A DNA stretch of 64,000 nt from Sphingomonas rubra (GTDB lineage Bacteria > Pseudomonadota > Alphaproteobacteria > Sphingomonadales > Sphingomonadaceae). Position 1 is the stretch's first letter; each line of letters starts with the position of its first letter. The stretch spans positions 114,068 through 178,067 of the forward strand of contig NZ_FOXP01000011.1 in assembly GCF_900115745.1 (NCBI RefSeq). Reading direction: 5' to 3'. Shown here in pieces: positions 33,250-44,382 of this stretch. The translations under genes and the position numbers were made by a program. The notes below the pieces were generated by a model. The model had not been told where the DNA came from and did no database searches. It saw only the letters and a program-made list of their open reading frames with translations.

Positions 33250-33930
33250 ATGCCGCGGGTGACATCGCCGCTTCTTCCCCCGCCCGAGTGGCGCGTCTCG
33301 CCCGGCCTGACCCCCTATCCGGCGGCGCTGGCCGAGATGGAGGCGCGCGCGGCGGCGGTGGCGGGGTCGCACGCGCACGAGCTGATCTGGCTGCTGGAGC
33401 ATCCGCCGGTCTACACCGCGGGGACCAGCGCCGACCCTGCCGACCTGGTCGATCCGCGCTTCCCGGTCGTGTCGGCCGGGCGCGGCGGCAAATACACCTA
33501 TCACGGTCCGGGGCAGCGGGTCGGCTATCTGGTGCTCGACCTCAACGCGCGCGGGCGCGACGTGCGCTGCTTCGTCCACGCGGTGGAGGGATGGGTGATC
33601 GCCGCGCTCGGCCGCCTCGGTGTAGAGGCGTTCCGGGCGCCGGGGCGGGTCGGCATCTGGACGCTGGACGCGGCCGGTCGCGAGGCCAAGGTGGGCGCGA
33701 TCGGGGTGCGGGTGCGGCGCTGGGTGACGCTGCACGGCTTCTCCGTCAACGTCGCGCCGGACCTGTCGCATTTCGGCGGCATCGTGCCGTGCGGGCTGCC
33801 CGACCACCCGGTCACCAGCCTCGCCGCGCTGGGAAGGCCGACGGACATGGCGACGTTCGACGAGGCGCTGGCGTCGTGCGCGCCGGCGTTCCTGCAAACT
33901 CTTTCTTGCCCGTCGCAAAACGAGACTTGA
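33250..33930 (+). CDS. lipB: Lipoyl(octanoyl) transferase
   Basis: Transfers octanoate from acyl-carrier protein to lipoyl domains, the first step of lipoate assembly. The 226-residue product has the signatures [39 protein letters not shown] and [19 protein letters not shown] (catalytic-type Lys). [17 protein letters not shown] carries the active-site Cys. Length is typical. The ATG at 33250 has no obvious Shine-Dalgarno. Confidence 0.96.
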   Translation: MPRVTSPLLPPPEWRVSPGLTPYPAALAEMEARAAAVAGSHAHELIWLLEHPPVYTAGTSADPADLVDPRFPVVSAGRGGKYTYHGPGQRVGYLVLDLNARGRDVRCFVHAVEGWVIAALGRLGVEAFRAPGRVGIWTLDAAGREAKVGAIGVRVRRWVTLHGFSVNVAPDLSHFGGIVPCGLPDHPVTSLAALGRPTDMATFDEALASCAPAFLQTLSCPSQNET

Positions 33931-34023
33931 GGGCGCGCGGGTTAGCGTTTACACGTCCACGTCGATTTGGGCTTAAAAGGGCGATCGATAGCCCGCCAAA
34001 TCCTCTATCTAGGGAGCTTCCAC

Positions 34024-34290
34024 ATGCGTTCGATCTTTTCCAAGGTTCTGACCGGCTCGATGATCGCCGGCGCCGCGCTGGCCGTGTCGGCCTGCGGTCC
34101 GAAGACCGAGACCACGACCGACAACACCATGGTCACCGACATGAACACCACCGAGGGCATGGACACCATGACCGACAACATGACCGCCGTCGACGGCAGC
34201 ATGAACGGTGGCATGATGGCCAACGACACCATGATGGCGAACGACACCATGATGTCGAACGACATGACCATGACCAACAACATGATGTAA
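34024..34290 (+). CDS. Small Met/Asp/Thr-rich lipoprotein
   Basis: An 88-residue lipoprotein (lipobox AVSACG, Cys24). Of about 65 mature residues 16 are methionine, in imperfect repeats such as NDTMMANDTMMSNDMTMTNN. No fold is predicted. Met/Asp/Asn clusters of this sort could bind copper or act as a sacrificial methionine pool at the membrane, but this is inference. The ATG follows GGGAGC by 7 bases. A strong terminator lies 27 bases downstream, so it is a single-gene unit. Confidence 0.75.
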   Translation: MRSIFSKVLTGSMIAGAALAVSACGPKTETTTDNTMVTDMNTTEGMDTMTDNMTAVDGSMNGGMMANDTMMANDTMMSNDMTMTNNMM

Positions 34291-34316
34291 TTCCCCTTAC
34301 GGGAATTCACCATGCG

Positions 34317-34347
34317 AAGGGCCGTCCGGGCGACCGGGCGGCCCTTT
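34317..34347 (+). terminator. Rho-independent terminator
   Basis: AAGGGCCGTCCGG (34317-34329), a GCGA tetraloop and CCGGGCGGCCCTT (34334-34346) form a stem with one wobble that ends in TTT. It terminates the small Met-rich lipoprotein gene. Confidence 0.85.
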
Positions 34348-34524
34348 GTCGTTGCGGGCCTGGTGCATCGCCACGTGCGACGGACGGGATCGTTCCGGCT
34401 GCGACCGGCGGTTGATCGCGTCGGCGCCACGACTGACCGGCGATCACGGTTAATTCCTGCTGTCGCGATCGCCGAAATGCGGTAGATTCCCGCGCACAAG
34501 CAGGGTGTTGGGAGTGCAAGGGTG

Positions 34525-35271
34525 ATGAGGGGTCGGGTTCGCGCAGGGGCGCTGGCGACAGTGGCGGCGGCGTTGGCCGCCGGGGCGACGGCGACGCCCG
34601 CCGCCGCGCAATTCTATTACCAGAGCCACAGCTATGCCGGCGAGGCGGTGCGCGGCGACGAGCCGGGGATCACCCAGCCGCTGCCCGGCGCGACGCCGGA
34701 GGAAATGCAGGCGGGCCTGGTGTGGACGCTGCGCTCCGCGCTCAACGTCGCGGCGCTGCAATGCCAGTTCGAGCCGACGCTGCTGACGGTCGGCAACTAC
34801 AACGCCATCCTGCTCGATCATCGCGACGAGTTGAAGAAGGCGTGGGACACGCTGGGCAAGTATTTCAAGCGCACCAACAAGACGCCGCGCGAGGCGCAGA
34901 ACGCGCTCGACCAGTTCGGCACGCGCACCTATTCCAGCTTCGCGACGGTGGTGTCGCAGTTCGGCTTCTGCCAGACCGCCAACGCGATCGGCCGCGACGC
35001 GCTGTTCCAGCCGCGCGGCAGCCTGGCGACGCTCGCGAGCACGCGGATGCGCGAGCTGCGCAACAGCCTGAAGCCGTACGGGGACGAGCGGTTCGCGCCG
35101 CGCGGCCTGACCTACGAGAACGCCAATGTGCCGCGGATGGACCCGATCTGCTGGAACAAGAAGGGCGAGTGGCAGATCAAGAAGTGCGGCACGCCCAACT
35201 GGCCGCCGGTCGCGCTGATCCCGGCACCGGCCGCCGCGGCGGTGACGGCGAAGGTCGCGTCGGCGCAGTAA
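34525..35271 (+). CDS. Hypothetical exported protein
   Basis: A 248-residue protein with a signal peptide ending ATATPAAAQ. The mature part begins FYYQSHSYAGEAVRGDEPGI. It contains LVWTLRSALNVAALQCQFEP and NYNAILLDHRDELKKAWDTL, then ICWNKKGEWQIKKCGTPNWP with likely disulfide cysteines. I recognise it as a conserved but unnamed sphingomonad protein. An upstream GTG at 34522 is possible, and GCAAGGG precedes both. It stands alone and is followed by a cluster of palindromic repeats. Confidence 0.75.
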   Translation: MRGRVRAGALATVAAALAAGATATPAAAQFYYQSHSYAGEAVRGDEPGITQPLPGATPEEMQAGLVWTLRSALNVAALQCQFEPTLLTVGNYNAILLDHRDELKKAWDTLGKYFKRTNKTPREAQNALDQFGTRTYSSFATVVSQFGFCQTANAIGRDALFQPRGSLATLASTRMRELRNSLKPYGDERFAPRGLTYENANVPRMDPICWNKKGEWQIKKCGTPNWPPVALIPAPAAAAVTAKVASAQ

Positions 35272-35291
35272 GGAGCGGCGCCTTTCCTTCG

Positions 35292-35458
35292 CGATGCCGG
35301 GCTCGTTCCGGCATTCGGGGCGCAGGCGATGTGGGAGCCTGGGGCAAACAGGTCCCCCCCTTCGTCACCCCGGACTTGATCCGGGGTCCATCTCACCGCA
35401 GGAGCCGCCGTCCGTGTGCTCGCGGAACCATGGACCCCGGATCAGGTCCGGGGTGACG
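35292..35458. repeat. Family A remnant and family B palindrome
   Basis: The arm gatgccgggctcgttccggc at 35293-35312 is a half-copy of family A. A family B unit follows at 35363-35458. It starts CGTCACCCCGGACTTGATCC and ends with the inverse TCAGGTCCGGGGTGACG, with the shared inner words GGTCCAT and ATGGACC. Confidence 0.75.
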
Positions 35459-35493
35459 GAGGGCCTGTTGGTGCGTCGTGCCCGAATGCCTTC

Positions 35494-35788
35494 CGTTCGG
35501 CCTGAGCGCAGTCGAAGGCCCCAGCATCGTGATCTGGACCCTCAAGAGTCGGTTGACGATGGATTGATCCACTACCGTTCGCCCTGAGCGAAGTCGAAGG
35601 GCAGGTTACCAGCGCATTGCCTCGGGCCTGTGCTTCGACTTCGTTCAGCACGAACGGGTTAAACTGATGTCATCATGCTGTAGAACGGGATGGCATCACC
35701 CAGACCCGTTCGTGCTGGGCGAAGTTGAGGCACGGGTTAGGACCGGCTCGCTCGTGGCCTGCCCTTCGACGTCGCTCAGGGCGAACGG
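35494..35788. repeat. Cluster of five family C palindromic arms
   Basis: The arm CGTTCG(g/c)CCTGAGCG-AGTCGAAGG appears at 35494, 35576 and, inverted or varied, at 35633, 35705 and 35762. Neighbouring arms pair as large composite hairpins. This cluster fills most of the 579-base gene-free gap between the exported protein and queE. No gene is seen in it. The same element recurs at 51753-51835. Confidence 0.8.
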
Positions 35789-35850
35789 TGGTCGGTCAAT
35801 CGCTCGTTATCCCCCTCCCGCTCAAGCCATGGGGCGGCGGGCAGGAAGCG

Positions 35851-36483
35851 TTACCTCAGCCCGAGCAGCTTGTGCGTCTGGAGCGACAGCCGCCAGCGCG
35901 GGCGTTCCAGGACGGTGGCGACGCAGGCCTCGCGGTTGGCGTCGGCGCGCGCGTCGTCGAGCGGCTGGAGGAGGTGATGGGTGAAGTTCCAGCCTTCCAG
36001 CGCGACCGGGTCGATCCCCACTTGCGGCCAGACCAGCTTCAGCTCGTCGCCCCGGCGCTGGACGACGTCGCTGCCCGCCTTGGGGCTGATGCACACCCAG
36101 TCGATCAGCGGATGGACAGGCAGCGTGCCGTTGCTCTCGATCGCGATGCGGAAGCCGGCGGCGTGGAGTTCGTCGACCAGCGCGTCGTCGACCTGGAGCA
36201 TCGGCTCGCCGCCAGTCAGCACGACGAAGCGGCGGTCCCGCCCCTCGCCCCAGAAACCCTCCACCGCCGCGACCAGCGCCGCCGCGTCGGCGAACTTGCC
36301 GCCGCCCAGGCCGTCGGTGCCGACGAAATCGGTATCGCAGAAGCGGCACACCGCGGTGGCGCGATCCTGCTCGCGCCCCGACCACAGGTTGCAGCCGGCG
36401 AAGCGCACGAACACCGCGCGCGCGCCGGCGTTCACCCCCTCCCCCTGCAGGGTCAGGAACATCTCCTTGACGGCGTAGGTCAC
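35851..36483 (-). CDS. queE: 7-carboxy-7-deazaguanine synthase
   Basis: Radical-SAM enzyme that forms 7-carboxy-7-deazaguanine, a precursor of queuosine. The 210-residue product starts at a GTG overlapping the queC stop (GTGA). It has the QueE-type cluster motif C-x14-C-x2-C (Cys of FAGCNLW, then [10 protein letters not shown]). [15 protein letters not shown] is the SAM/GGE motif, and SPKAG near the middle is typical. An upstream reading in the same frame belongs to antisense queC and is not used. The 4-base overlap implies coupled translation with queC. Confidence 0.94.
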   Translation of the reverse strand: MTYAVKEMFLTLQGEGVNAGARAVFVRFAGCNLWSGREQDRATAVCRFCDTDFVGTDGLGGGKFADAAALVAAVEGFWGEGRDRRFVVLTGGEPMLQVDDALVDELHAAGFRIAIESNGTLPVHPLIDWVCISPKAGSDVVQRRGDELKLVWPQVGIDPVALEGWNFTHHLLQPLDDARADANREACVATVLERPRWRLSLQTHKLLGLR

Positions 36484-37166
36484 GCGTATCGGGTCGGGTC
36501 GGCGATGCCCGCTTCCTCGAAGCCCAGCGCGCGCAGACGGCAGCTGTCGCAGGCGCCGCAGTGCAGCGCGTCGTCGCCCTGCATCACCGGATCGTAGCAG
36601 GACCAGCTGATGCCGAGATCGAGGCCGAGGCGCGTGCCCTCGCGGACGATGTCGGCCTTGGTCATGTGCTGGAGCGGCGCGCGGATGCGGAACCGCTCGC
36701 CCTCCGCGCCCGCCTTGGTGGCGAGTTCGGCCAGATGCTCGAAGCCGGCGACGAACTCGGGCCGGCAATCGGGATAGCCGGAATAATCGAGCGCGTTGAC
36801 GCCGATATAGAGGTCGCGCGCGCCCGCCGCCTCCGCCCAGCCGAGCGCGAGCGACAGGAAGATGGTGTTGCGCGCGGGCACGTAGGTGACGGGAATGCCG
36901 GGCTGCACCCCGTCCTTGGGCACGGCGATATCGGCGGTCAGCGCCGATCCGCCGAACGCCGACAGGTCGAGCGGCAGGACGATGTGACGCTCGGCGCCGA
37001 GCGTCTCCGCGACACGCGCGGCGGCGGCGAGCTCGATCCGGTGGCGCTGGTTGTAGTCGACCGACAAGGCGAGCAGGCGATATCCCGCCTCGACGGCGGA
37101 GGCGGCGGACACCATCGAGTCGAGGCCGCCCGAGACGAGCGCGACCGCAAGAGGTTGATCTGTCAT
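36480..37166 (-). CDS. queC: 7-cyano-7-deazaguanine synthase
   Basis: ATP-dependent enzyme that converts 7-carboxy-7-deazaguanine to preQ0. The 228-residue product has the PP-loop [10 protein letters not shown] (12-21). [20 protein letters not shown] and [16 protein letters not shown] are family signatures. The zinc site is near the C-terminus ([20 protein letters not shown] with the following DSCRLR). The ATG at 37166 lies only about 30 bases after a rho-independent terminator on the same strand, which suggests attenuation. Confidence 0.95.
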   Translation of the reverse strand: MTDQPLAVALVSGGLDSMVSAASAVEAGYRLLALSVDYNQRHRIELAAAARVAETLGAERHIVLPLDLSAFGGSALTADIAVPKDGVQPGIPVTYVPARNTIFLSLALGWAEAAGARDLYIGVNALDYSGYPDCRPEFVAGFEHLAELATKAGAEGERFRIRAPLQHMTKADIVREGTRLGLDLGISWSCYDPVMQGDDALHCGACDSCRLRALGFEEAGIADPTRYA

Positions 37167-37196
37167 GATCCGGCGCGCGCTACGCCTGTCCGACGC

Positions 37197-37228
37197 AAAA
37201 AGAAAGGGCCGCAACAGTGTCGCGGCCC
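37197..37228 (-). terminator. Terminator or attenuator in the queC leader
   Basis: On the minus strand GGGCCGC (complement of 37222-37228) pairs with GCGGCCC (37206-37212), loop GACACTGTT, followed by TTTCTTTTT (37197-37205). It ends 31 bases before the queC start codon, leaving almost no room for a promoter between. No preQ1 aptamer consensus was recognised upstream. The rest of the 333-base queC-hslO gap contains only a family A/B repeat. Confidence 0.75.
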
Positions 37229-37383
37229 CGTAAGGCTTTATCGAGGGAGAGAGCATGCCGGAGCCTGCTGTCCCGATCCTTGTGGCAGGGAGGGGTGAAG
37301 AGCCGGTTAACGAGGCGGGTGTTGGCGCGATACAACGCTTCGTCCGTGCGGGCGGTTTGGCGCCAATGCTCGCCAGCCTCGCT

Positions 37384-37468
37384 CGTCATGCCGGGCTCGT
37401 CCCGGCATCCAGAGTTGCGGAGTGCGGCGCTGCTTGATCCTGGACCCCGGCACGAGGCCGGGGTGACG
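37384..37468. repeat. Hybrid family A/B palindromic repeat
   Basis: The left arm CGTCATGCCGGGCTCGTCCC is family A. The right arm (TGGACCCCGGCACGAGGCCG-GGGTGACG) has the ACCCCGG spelling of family B, so the two families are related or have exchanged arms. Confidence 0.75.
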
Positions 37469-37499
37469 TTGTTTTTAAAGGACAGGACAGCGGCAATAG

Positions 37500-38414
37500 C
37501 TACCGCACCGGCACCAGATCCTCCGCACCGACCGGGAACTTGGTCGCGCAGAAGGCGCAGTCGACCGAGATGATGCCGGCCTCGTCCGCCATCTCGCGGC
37601 GTTCCTCGACGGGGAACTTCGACAGCACCGACAGGATATGCTCGGGCGTGCAGCGGCAGCCGCGCGACATCGGCGTCGAGGCGAGGACGCGCACCTCGTC
37701 CTCCTCGTTGAACAGCCGCCAGACCAGGGTCTCCAGCGGCAAGGCCGGGTCGGCGAGCTCGTCGGCGCCGGTGGTTTGCCCCAGCGCGGCGACGTGCTCC
37801 CATTCGGGATGGTCGAGCCGGGTGTGCAGCCGCTCGCGCCCGACCTCGCCCTCGGGCAGGTGCTGGAGGAGGAGGCCGCCCGCGGCGAGCCGCCCGTCGG
37901 CACCGCGGCGCATGCCGAAGCGGACCAGCGAGGGGATCTGCTCCGACTGGACGAAATAGCTCTCCACCGCCTGCGCCAGCGTGTCGCCGTCGAGCGGGAC
38001 GATGCCCTGGTAGCGCTCGCCGGAGGTGGCGAGGTCGAAAGTGATCGCCAGATACCCCTGGCCGAACAGCGCGAACAACGACGGCTGCTCCGGCATCTCG
38101 GCGAGGCGGTCGGCGTCGTACTCGATATAGCCGCGCACCTCGCCACCGCGATAGTCGCAGACGAGGAGGCGGATCACGCCCGCTTCCGTCCGCGTCTGCA
38201 TGGTCAGCTGGCCGCCCTCGTCCTTCAGGGTCGAGCCGACCAGCGCGGCGAGGGTCAGCGCCTCGGCGAGCAGCGCCTCGATCGCGGGCGGGTAACTGTG
38301 GGCGGCGAGCACGCTCTCCAGCGCCGCGCCGAGCCGCACGACGCGGCCGCGGGCGTGGCGCGCGGGGATGGTGAAGCCGAGCGCGCGGTCTAGGTCGGGG
38401 ATGGTGTCGTTCAT
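37500..38414 (-). CDS. hslO: Redox-regulated chaperone Hsp33
   Basis: Cytosolic holdase activated by oxidative unfolding. The 304-residue product has the Hsp33 core (for example LTMQTRTEAGVIRLLVCDYR and GDTLAQAVESYFVQSEQIPS). The C-terminal zinc redox switch has GCRCTPEHI and VDCAFCATKF, that is CxC plus CxxC. The start at 38414 (MNDTIPDLDRALGFTIPARH) matches the alphaproteobacterial form. It is the third gene of an argD-argF-hslO array common in related genomes. Confidence 0.95.
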   Translation of the reverse strand: MNDTIPDLDRALGFTIPARHARGRVVRLGAALESVLAAHSYPPAIEALLAEALTLAALVGSTLKDEGGQLTMQTRTEAGVIRLLVCDYRGGEVRGYIEYDADRLAEMPEQPSLFALFGQGYLAITFDLATSGERYQGIVPLDGDTLAQAVESYFVQSEQIPSLVRFGMRRGADGRLAAGGLLLQHLPEGEVGRERLHTRLDHPEWEHVAALGQTTGADELADPALPLETLVWRLFNEEDEVRVLASTPMSRGCRCTPEHILSVLSKFPVEERREMADEAGIISVDCAFCATKFPVGAEDLVPVR

Positions 38415-38560
38415 CGAATCCTGTCCGTCACCCCGGCGACGGCCGGGATCTCGTGCCGCGAGGGTGCGGTCCATCGAGGGAGATGCCGGCCGGTGCCGAC
38501 GGGACGGATGTGGTGGTGGGGGTGGTTCCGATCAACCATCACCCCCGTGTCGGCTGCGCG

Positions 38561-39478
<918 letters not shown>

Positions 39479-39488
39479 CGTCTCAGTC

Positions 39489-39614
39489 CTCCCCTGCAAG
39501 GGGAGGGGGACCGTCGGCGAAGCCGGTGGTGGTGGGGGTTATCCACCGGGTACACCGTCCGCGGCGATCCCCCTCCACCATGCTTCGCATGGTCCCCTCC
39601 CCGTGAACGGGGAG
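39489..39614. repeat. CTCCCC...GGGGAG composite repeat between argD and argF
   Basis: Arms CTCCCCTGCAAGGGGAG (39489-39505) and CTCCCCGTGAACGGGGAG (39597-39614) enclose inner words gggaccgtcggcgaagccgg and ccctccaccatgcttcgcat. It is the short version of the unit at 12210-12470 and fills the whole argD-argF gap. Confidence 0.8.
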
Positions 39615-39626
39615 GATCTTACGTCG

Positions 39627-40817
39627 TCAATCGTCGCTCGCCGGCACGTAGACGCGGGCGGCATCGGACAGTTTCTGCGTGAACTCGGCGACGTGGCTCT
39701 CGTCGATCACCAGCGGCGGCAGCACGCGCACGACGTTGTCGCCGGCCGACACGGTCAGCAACTGGTGCTCGTCGCGCAGGAAGGCGACGAAGCGGCGGCT
39801 GTCGGTCTTCAGCTTCAGCCCGAGCATCAGCCCCTTGCCGCGGACTTCCTGGAACAGGTGGTCGTGGTTGGGGATCATCTGTTCGAGCGACGCGCGCAGC
39901 CGATCGCCCATCGTGGTCACGTGATCGAGGAACCCCTCACCCTGAATCACGTCGAGCACCGCCTGCCCCGCCGCCATCGCCAGCGGGTTGCCGCCATAGG
40001 TCGACCCGTGGGTGCCGATCACCATGCCCTTGGCCGCTTCCTCGGTCGCGAGGCACGCGCCGAGCGGGAAGCCGCCGCCGATGCCCTTCGCGACCGCCAT
40101 GACGTCCGGCACGATGCCGTAATGCTCGTGCGCGAAGAACTTGCCGGTGCGGCCGTAGCCCGCCTGCACCTCGTCGAGCACCAGCAGCAGGCCGTGCTCG
40201 TCGCACGCCTTGCGCAAGCCTTGCAGGAACTCGGGCGTGGCGGTGGCGAGGCCGCCCTCGCCCTGGATCGGCTCGACCAGGAAGCCGGCGGTGTTCGCGT
40301 CGATCAGCGCCAGCGCGCCTTCCAGATCGTTGAACTGCGCGTAGGCGAAGCCGGGCAGCAGCGGCTCGAACCCGTCGCGCATCTTGGCCTGGTCGGTCGC
40401 CGAGATCGCGCCCAGGGTGCGGCCGTGGAAAGCGTTCTTGAAGGTGATGAGCGTGTGCCGCTCCGGGTTGCCGTTGGCATGGTGATAGCGGCGCGCGGTC
40501 TTGATCGCGCACTCCACCGCCTCGGCGCCCGAGTTGGTGAAGAACACCGTATCGGCGAAGGTGAGGTCGACCAGCCGCTGCGCCAGCGCCTCGCCCTGCG
40601 GGGAGCCGTAGAGGTTCGACACGTGCATCAGCGTCGCCGCCTGATCGGCGATGGCCTTGGTCAGCGCCGGGTGGCCATGCCCCAGCGCGTTGACCGCGAT
40701 GCCCGCGGCGAAATCGAGATACTGCGTCCCGTCCTCGCCGTAGAGATACACCCCCTCCCCTCGCACCGGCCGCACGCCGCAACGCGGATAGACGGGCATG
40801 AGCGGGGTGATGGTCAC
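39627..40817 (-). CDS. argD: Acetylornithine aminotransferase
   Basis: PLP enzyme of arginine (and probably lysine) synthesis. The 396-residue product starts at GTG 40817 (VTITPLMPVYPRCGVRPV), behind AAGGAGTAGCTCCC. A later in-frame ATG at 40799 is possible. Class III signatures are TFKNAFHGRTLGA, LLLVLDEVQAGYGRTGKFFA and DVMAVAKGIGGGFPLGA (PLP Lys in AKGIGGG). Transcription order is argD, argF, hslO, with repeat DNA between argD and argF. Confidence 0.95.
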   Translation of the reverse strand: MTITPLMPVYPRCGVRPVRGEGVYLYGEDGTQYLDFAAGIAVNALGHGHPALTKAIADQAATLMHVSNLYGSPQGEALAQRLVDLTFADTVFFTNSGAEAVECAIKTARRYHHANGNPERHTLITFKNAFHGRTLGAISATDQAKMRDGFEPLLPGFAYAQFNDLEGALALIDANTAGFLVEPIQGEGGLATATPEFLQGLRKACDEHGLLLVLDEVQAGYGRTGKFFAHEHYGIVPDVMAVAKGIGGGFPLGACLATEEAAKGMVIGTHGSTYGGNPLAMAAGQAVLDVIQGEGFLDHVTTMGDRLRASLEQMIPNHDHLFQEVRGKGLMLGLKLKTDSRRFVAFLRDEHQLLTVSAGDNVVRVLPPLVIDESHVAEFTQKLSDAARVYVPASDD

Positions 40818-40899
40818 GGGAGCTACTCCTTCAACGGAAAAGGGCGGCCCGCCGGCCGCCCTCCCGCCTTCTACGGGCACCCGGCGACCGGAGCAACAC

Positions 40900-42894
<1,995 letters not shown>

Positions 42895-43049
42895 CTAGCA
42901 GCCCGGCCACGCAAGGAACGGAGTGGCAACGCCGGCGCCCGCGCCAGTGTTGCCGATTTAACACGGATCAGTCCCAATCGGACGAGGTCCGGATATTTCG
43001 GGCGAGGATTACCGTTCCTGAGCCGATCATCACCACCGGGAGTATATCA

Positions 43050-43970
43050 ATGCGTTCAATCATCGCGGCCGCCTTGGCCGGCGCCACCCTCGTCGCGACG
43101 CCCGTCCTCGCGCAGGACGGCACCTACTCGGCCCCCGCCGACGCGCCCATGGCCACCACCGCCGACACCAGCACCACGATGGCCGAGACGACGGCGGACG
43201 CGCCGTTCGCGGGCATCTACGCCGGCGGTTCGTTCGGCTTCGCCGCGCAGCCCAACGATGCGGGCTCGTCAATCCTGTTCGATCGCAACTTGGACGGCCG
43301 CTTCGGCGACACCGTGACCCTGGCGAACACCGGCGCCAACGCCTTCTCGCCCGGCTTCTGCAACGGCCGCGCGACCGGCAACATCTCGCCCGCCATCGGC
43401 GGTCGCGGTTGCCGCAAGGACAAGGACGGCATCGAATATTACGGTCGTCTCGGCATCGACTCGCAGCAGGGCAACATCGTGTTCGGCGTCGTCGGCGAGT
43501 TCGGCAAGCCCGAGATCCGCGACAGCGTGACCGCGTTCAGCACCACGCCCGCCTTCTACACGATGAACCGTACCGTCGACTGGGAAGCCTCGATCCGCGG
43601 CCGCATCGGCTTCGCGGTGGACACGACGCTGTTCTACGGTGCGTTCGGCCCCGGTTACGCCAAGATCGACCGTTCGTTCCAGACGGGCAACCTCGTCAAC
43701 GCCTTTGCCGGTCGCGGCGATCGCCAGCAGTGGGGCATCACCGGCGGTGGCGGTATCGAGCAGAAGATCGGCAAGAACTTCTCGATCGGCCTGGAGTATA
43801 TGTACCACCAGTATCAGGACGACGATTACCGCATCGACGTGACGCGCGGCAGCGCGCCGTTGAACAACCCGTTCGTCCTGGCCCCCAACACGACAGGCAC
43901 GACCTTCCGTCGCAGCGACGACATGTTCCGCTGGCACTCGATGCGCGTGACGGCCGGGTTCCGGTTCTGA
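43050..43970 (+). CDS. Outer-membrane beta-barrel protein
   Basis: A 306-residue exported protein with a signal ending ATPVLAQ, a short Thr/Ala-rich linker, then GIYAGGSFGFAAQP, a start typical of small OmpA/Omp25-like barrels. The repeated aromatic strands (for example VDWEASIRGRIGFAVDTTLF and NFSIGLEYMYHQYQDDDYRI) end in VTAGFRF, the classic C-terminal Phe of outer-membrane proteins. An unusual internal region contains two Cys (FCNGRATG, GRGCRKDKDG). GGGAG stands 9 bases before the ATG. A strong terminator follows. Confidence 0.85.
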   Translation: MRSIIAAALAGATLVATPVLAQDGTYSAPADAPMATTADTSTTMAETTADAPFAGIYAGGSFGFAAQPNDAGSSILFDRNLDGRFGDTVTLANTGANAFSPGFCNGRATGNISPAIGGRGCRKDKDGIEYYGRLGIDSQQGNIVFGVVGEFGKPEIRDSVTAFSTTPAFYTMNRTVDWEASIRGRIGFAVDTTLFYGAFGPGYAKIDRSFQTGNLVNAFAGRGDRQQWGITGGGGIEQKIGKNFSIGLEYMYHQYQDDDYRIDVTRGSAPLNNPFVLAPNTTGTTFRRSDDMFRWHSMRVTAGFRF

Positions 43971-44026
43971 TCGAAGGGCGGCCTGCTGCAGCGTAGCTGA
44001 CGCAGGACTCGCCCAAGATCGGCCGG

Positions 44027-44127
44027 CGGGTCGGCCCTGCCGACCCGTTCGACGTCAAGGACGCGGCTTCGCCGCGGCCCGTGCCCGAGAAAAAAGGCCC
44101 GCCGGTCAGGTGACCGGCGGGCCTTTT
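44027..44127. terminator. Two hairpins, the second a strong bidirectional terminator
   Basis: CGGGTCGG-CCCTG-CCGACCCG (44027-44047) is a perfect 8-bp hairpin. AAAAGGCCCGCCGGTCA (44092-44108), a 2-base spacer and its complement (44111-44127) form a 17-bp stem with A and T tracts on both sides. It terminates the barrel gene and could also stop readthrough from gcrA. Confidence 0.88.
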
Positions 44128-44209
44128 CTTATTCGGGCGGCCTGGCGGTGCATCGGGACCGATCACCTCACCCACCCGCGCCGGGGTCTGACCTCTACGA
44201 CAGTCCTGC

Positions 44210-44238
44210 CGTCATGCCGGGACGAGCCCGGCATGACG
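44210..44238. repeat. Minimal family A palindrome
   Basis: CGTCATGCCGGG-ACGAG-CCCGGCATGACG is a perfect 12-bp stem with a 5-base loop and has none of the internal segment of the other copies. It may be the elementary unit, or a deletion product, of family A. Confidence 0.85.
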
Positions 44239-44299
44239 GGAGAGGAGCGGATGTCGCGAACCTCGACCCGGATTCGGGGCGGGCACGATGCGGTGGGCC

Positions 44300-44324
44300 C
44301 GTCATGGGAGTGAATCCCATGACG
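44300..44324. other. Perfect hairpin downstream of gcrA
   Basis: CGTCATGGG-AGTGAAT-CCCATGACG, 9-bp stem and 7-base loop, 59 bases after the gcrA stop on the gcrA strand. The rest of the 412-base gap between the barrel gene and gcrA holds only the hairpins listed here. Confidence 0.5.
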
Positions 44325-44382
44325 TCGAACGCGGCCGTGGCCGCGTCGGCCGGCGGCCCGTGGGTGCTGCCCGTCTTGCCGG

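Noticed and set aside
35272..35850. CRISPR array in the repeat-rich gap
   Set aside because: Repeats are palindromic, unevenly spaced, in both orientations and of three families. There are no equal-length spacers and no cas genes.
37229..37330. preQ1 riboswitch upstream of queC
   Set aside because: A terminator is present but I cannot find the preQ1-I core or a convincing preQ1-II fold. The leader is recorded only as a possible unknown attenuator.
38427..38560. Further palindrome with CCCCGGCGACGGCCGGG and a GGGGGTGGTT/AACC hairpin between argF and hslO
   Set aside because: The first is too decayed to assign to a repeat family. The second has a bulge and no T-run, so neither is listed as a feature.
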